Source of the DNA: Mansonella perstans
Taxonomy: Eukaryota; Nematoda; Chromadorea; Rhabditida; Onchocercidae
DNA: 64,000 bases
Direction of reading: 5' to 3'
Assembly: GCA_037074765.1 (NCBI GenBank)
Contig: JBAMDO010000580.1
Span: 496,001 to 560,000, forward strand
Part shown: piece after piece, positions 63,848 to 64,000 of the stretch
Position numbering within the stretch: position 1 is the stretch's first letter
How the letters are laid out: every line of letters starts with the position of its first letter
Made by a program: the position numbers and the translations under genes
Notes under the pieces: model-generated
Seen by the model: the letters and a program-made list of their open reading frames with translations, nothing else
Told to the model about the DNA's origin: nothing
Database searches by the model: none

Positions 63848-64000
63848 GTAAGTAAACCGTATGGATATAAGTTAAGGAAGAACTTTATAACTGCATAAGA
63901 AAATTATTGGGAAAAGGACCTGACATACATAATCTTAGAAATCTTTTTCATGAGTATTATTAATAATATATTTAAATTTATTTGAAAATTGTAGATTCGT
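63848..64000 (+). other. Start of the WIP gene first intron
   Basis: Begins with a consensus GTAAGT donor and runs to the window end without a recognisable acceptor or coding sequence. Confidence 0.7.

Overview
The window looks like nuclear DNA of a nematode. It is AT-rich and intron-dense, with mostly short introns ending in TTTTCAG-type acceptors. Every gene I can recognise is closest, from memory, to a Caenorhabditis gene: hsp-12-type chaperone, bli-3, ten-1, mdt-11, mrps-26 and wip-1. A parasitic clade III (possibly filarial) worm would fit the composition and gene size, but that is an inference. I see no bacterial, viral or transposon coding sequence.

Layout: (1) 676-861, plus strand, is the last exon of a small HSP20 chaperone. 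(2) 2677-15533, minus strand, is a nearly complete dual oxidase (BLI-3/DUOX) in 25 exons; only the short 5' signal-peptide exon is missing. (3) 15534-26710 is 11 kb of AT-rich, repeat-dotted DNA with no exon I can support, lying between two divergently transcribed genes. (4) 26711-55474, plus strand, is a teneurin (TEN-1) that I could read through 45 exons with consistent splice phases, about 2,760 residues. (5) 55475-59124 is intergenic. (6) 59125-60134, minus strand, is Mediator subunit 11 in two exons. (7) 61180-62463, plus strand, is mitochondrial ribosomal protein S26 in five exons, divergent from MED11. (8) 63646 onward, plus strand, is the first coding exon of a WASP-interacting protein (WIP/verprolin), running off the window.

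The genes do not form an operon or a shared pathway. Two are large extracellular-matrix and cell-surface genes: DUOX makes the peroxide used for tyrosine cross-linking of cuticle, and teneurin acts in axon guidance and basement-membrane adhesion. The others are housekeeping or cytoskeletal. Most intron-exon boundaries were fixed by requiring GT/AG (or GC/AG) sites, an open frame across the junction, and agreement with remembered family sequence. I found no new biological system. The most checkable oddities are a one-base frameshift in the DUOX peroxidase domain, two GC-AG introns, an expanded loop in teneurin EGF5, and missing vertebrate-type processing sites at the teneurin C terminus.
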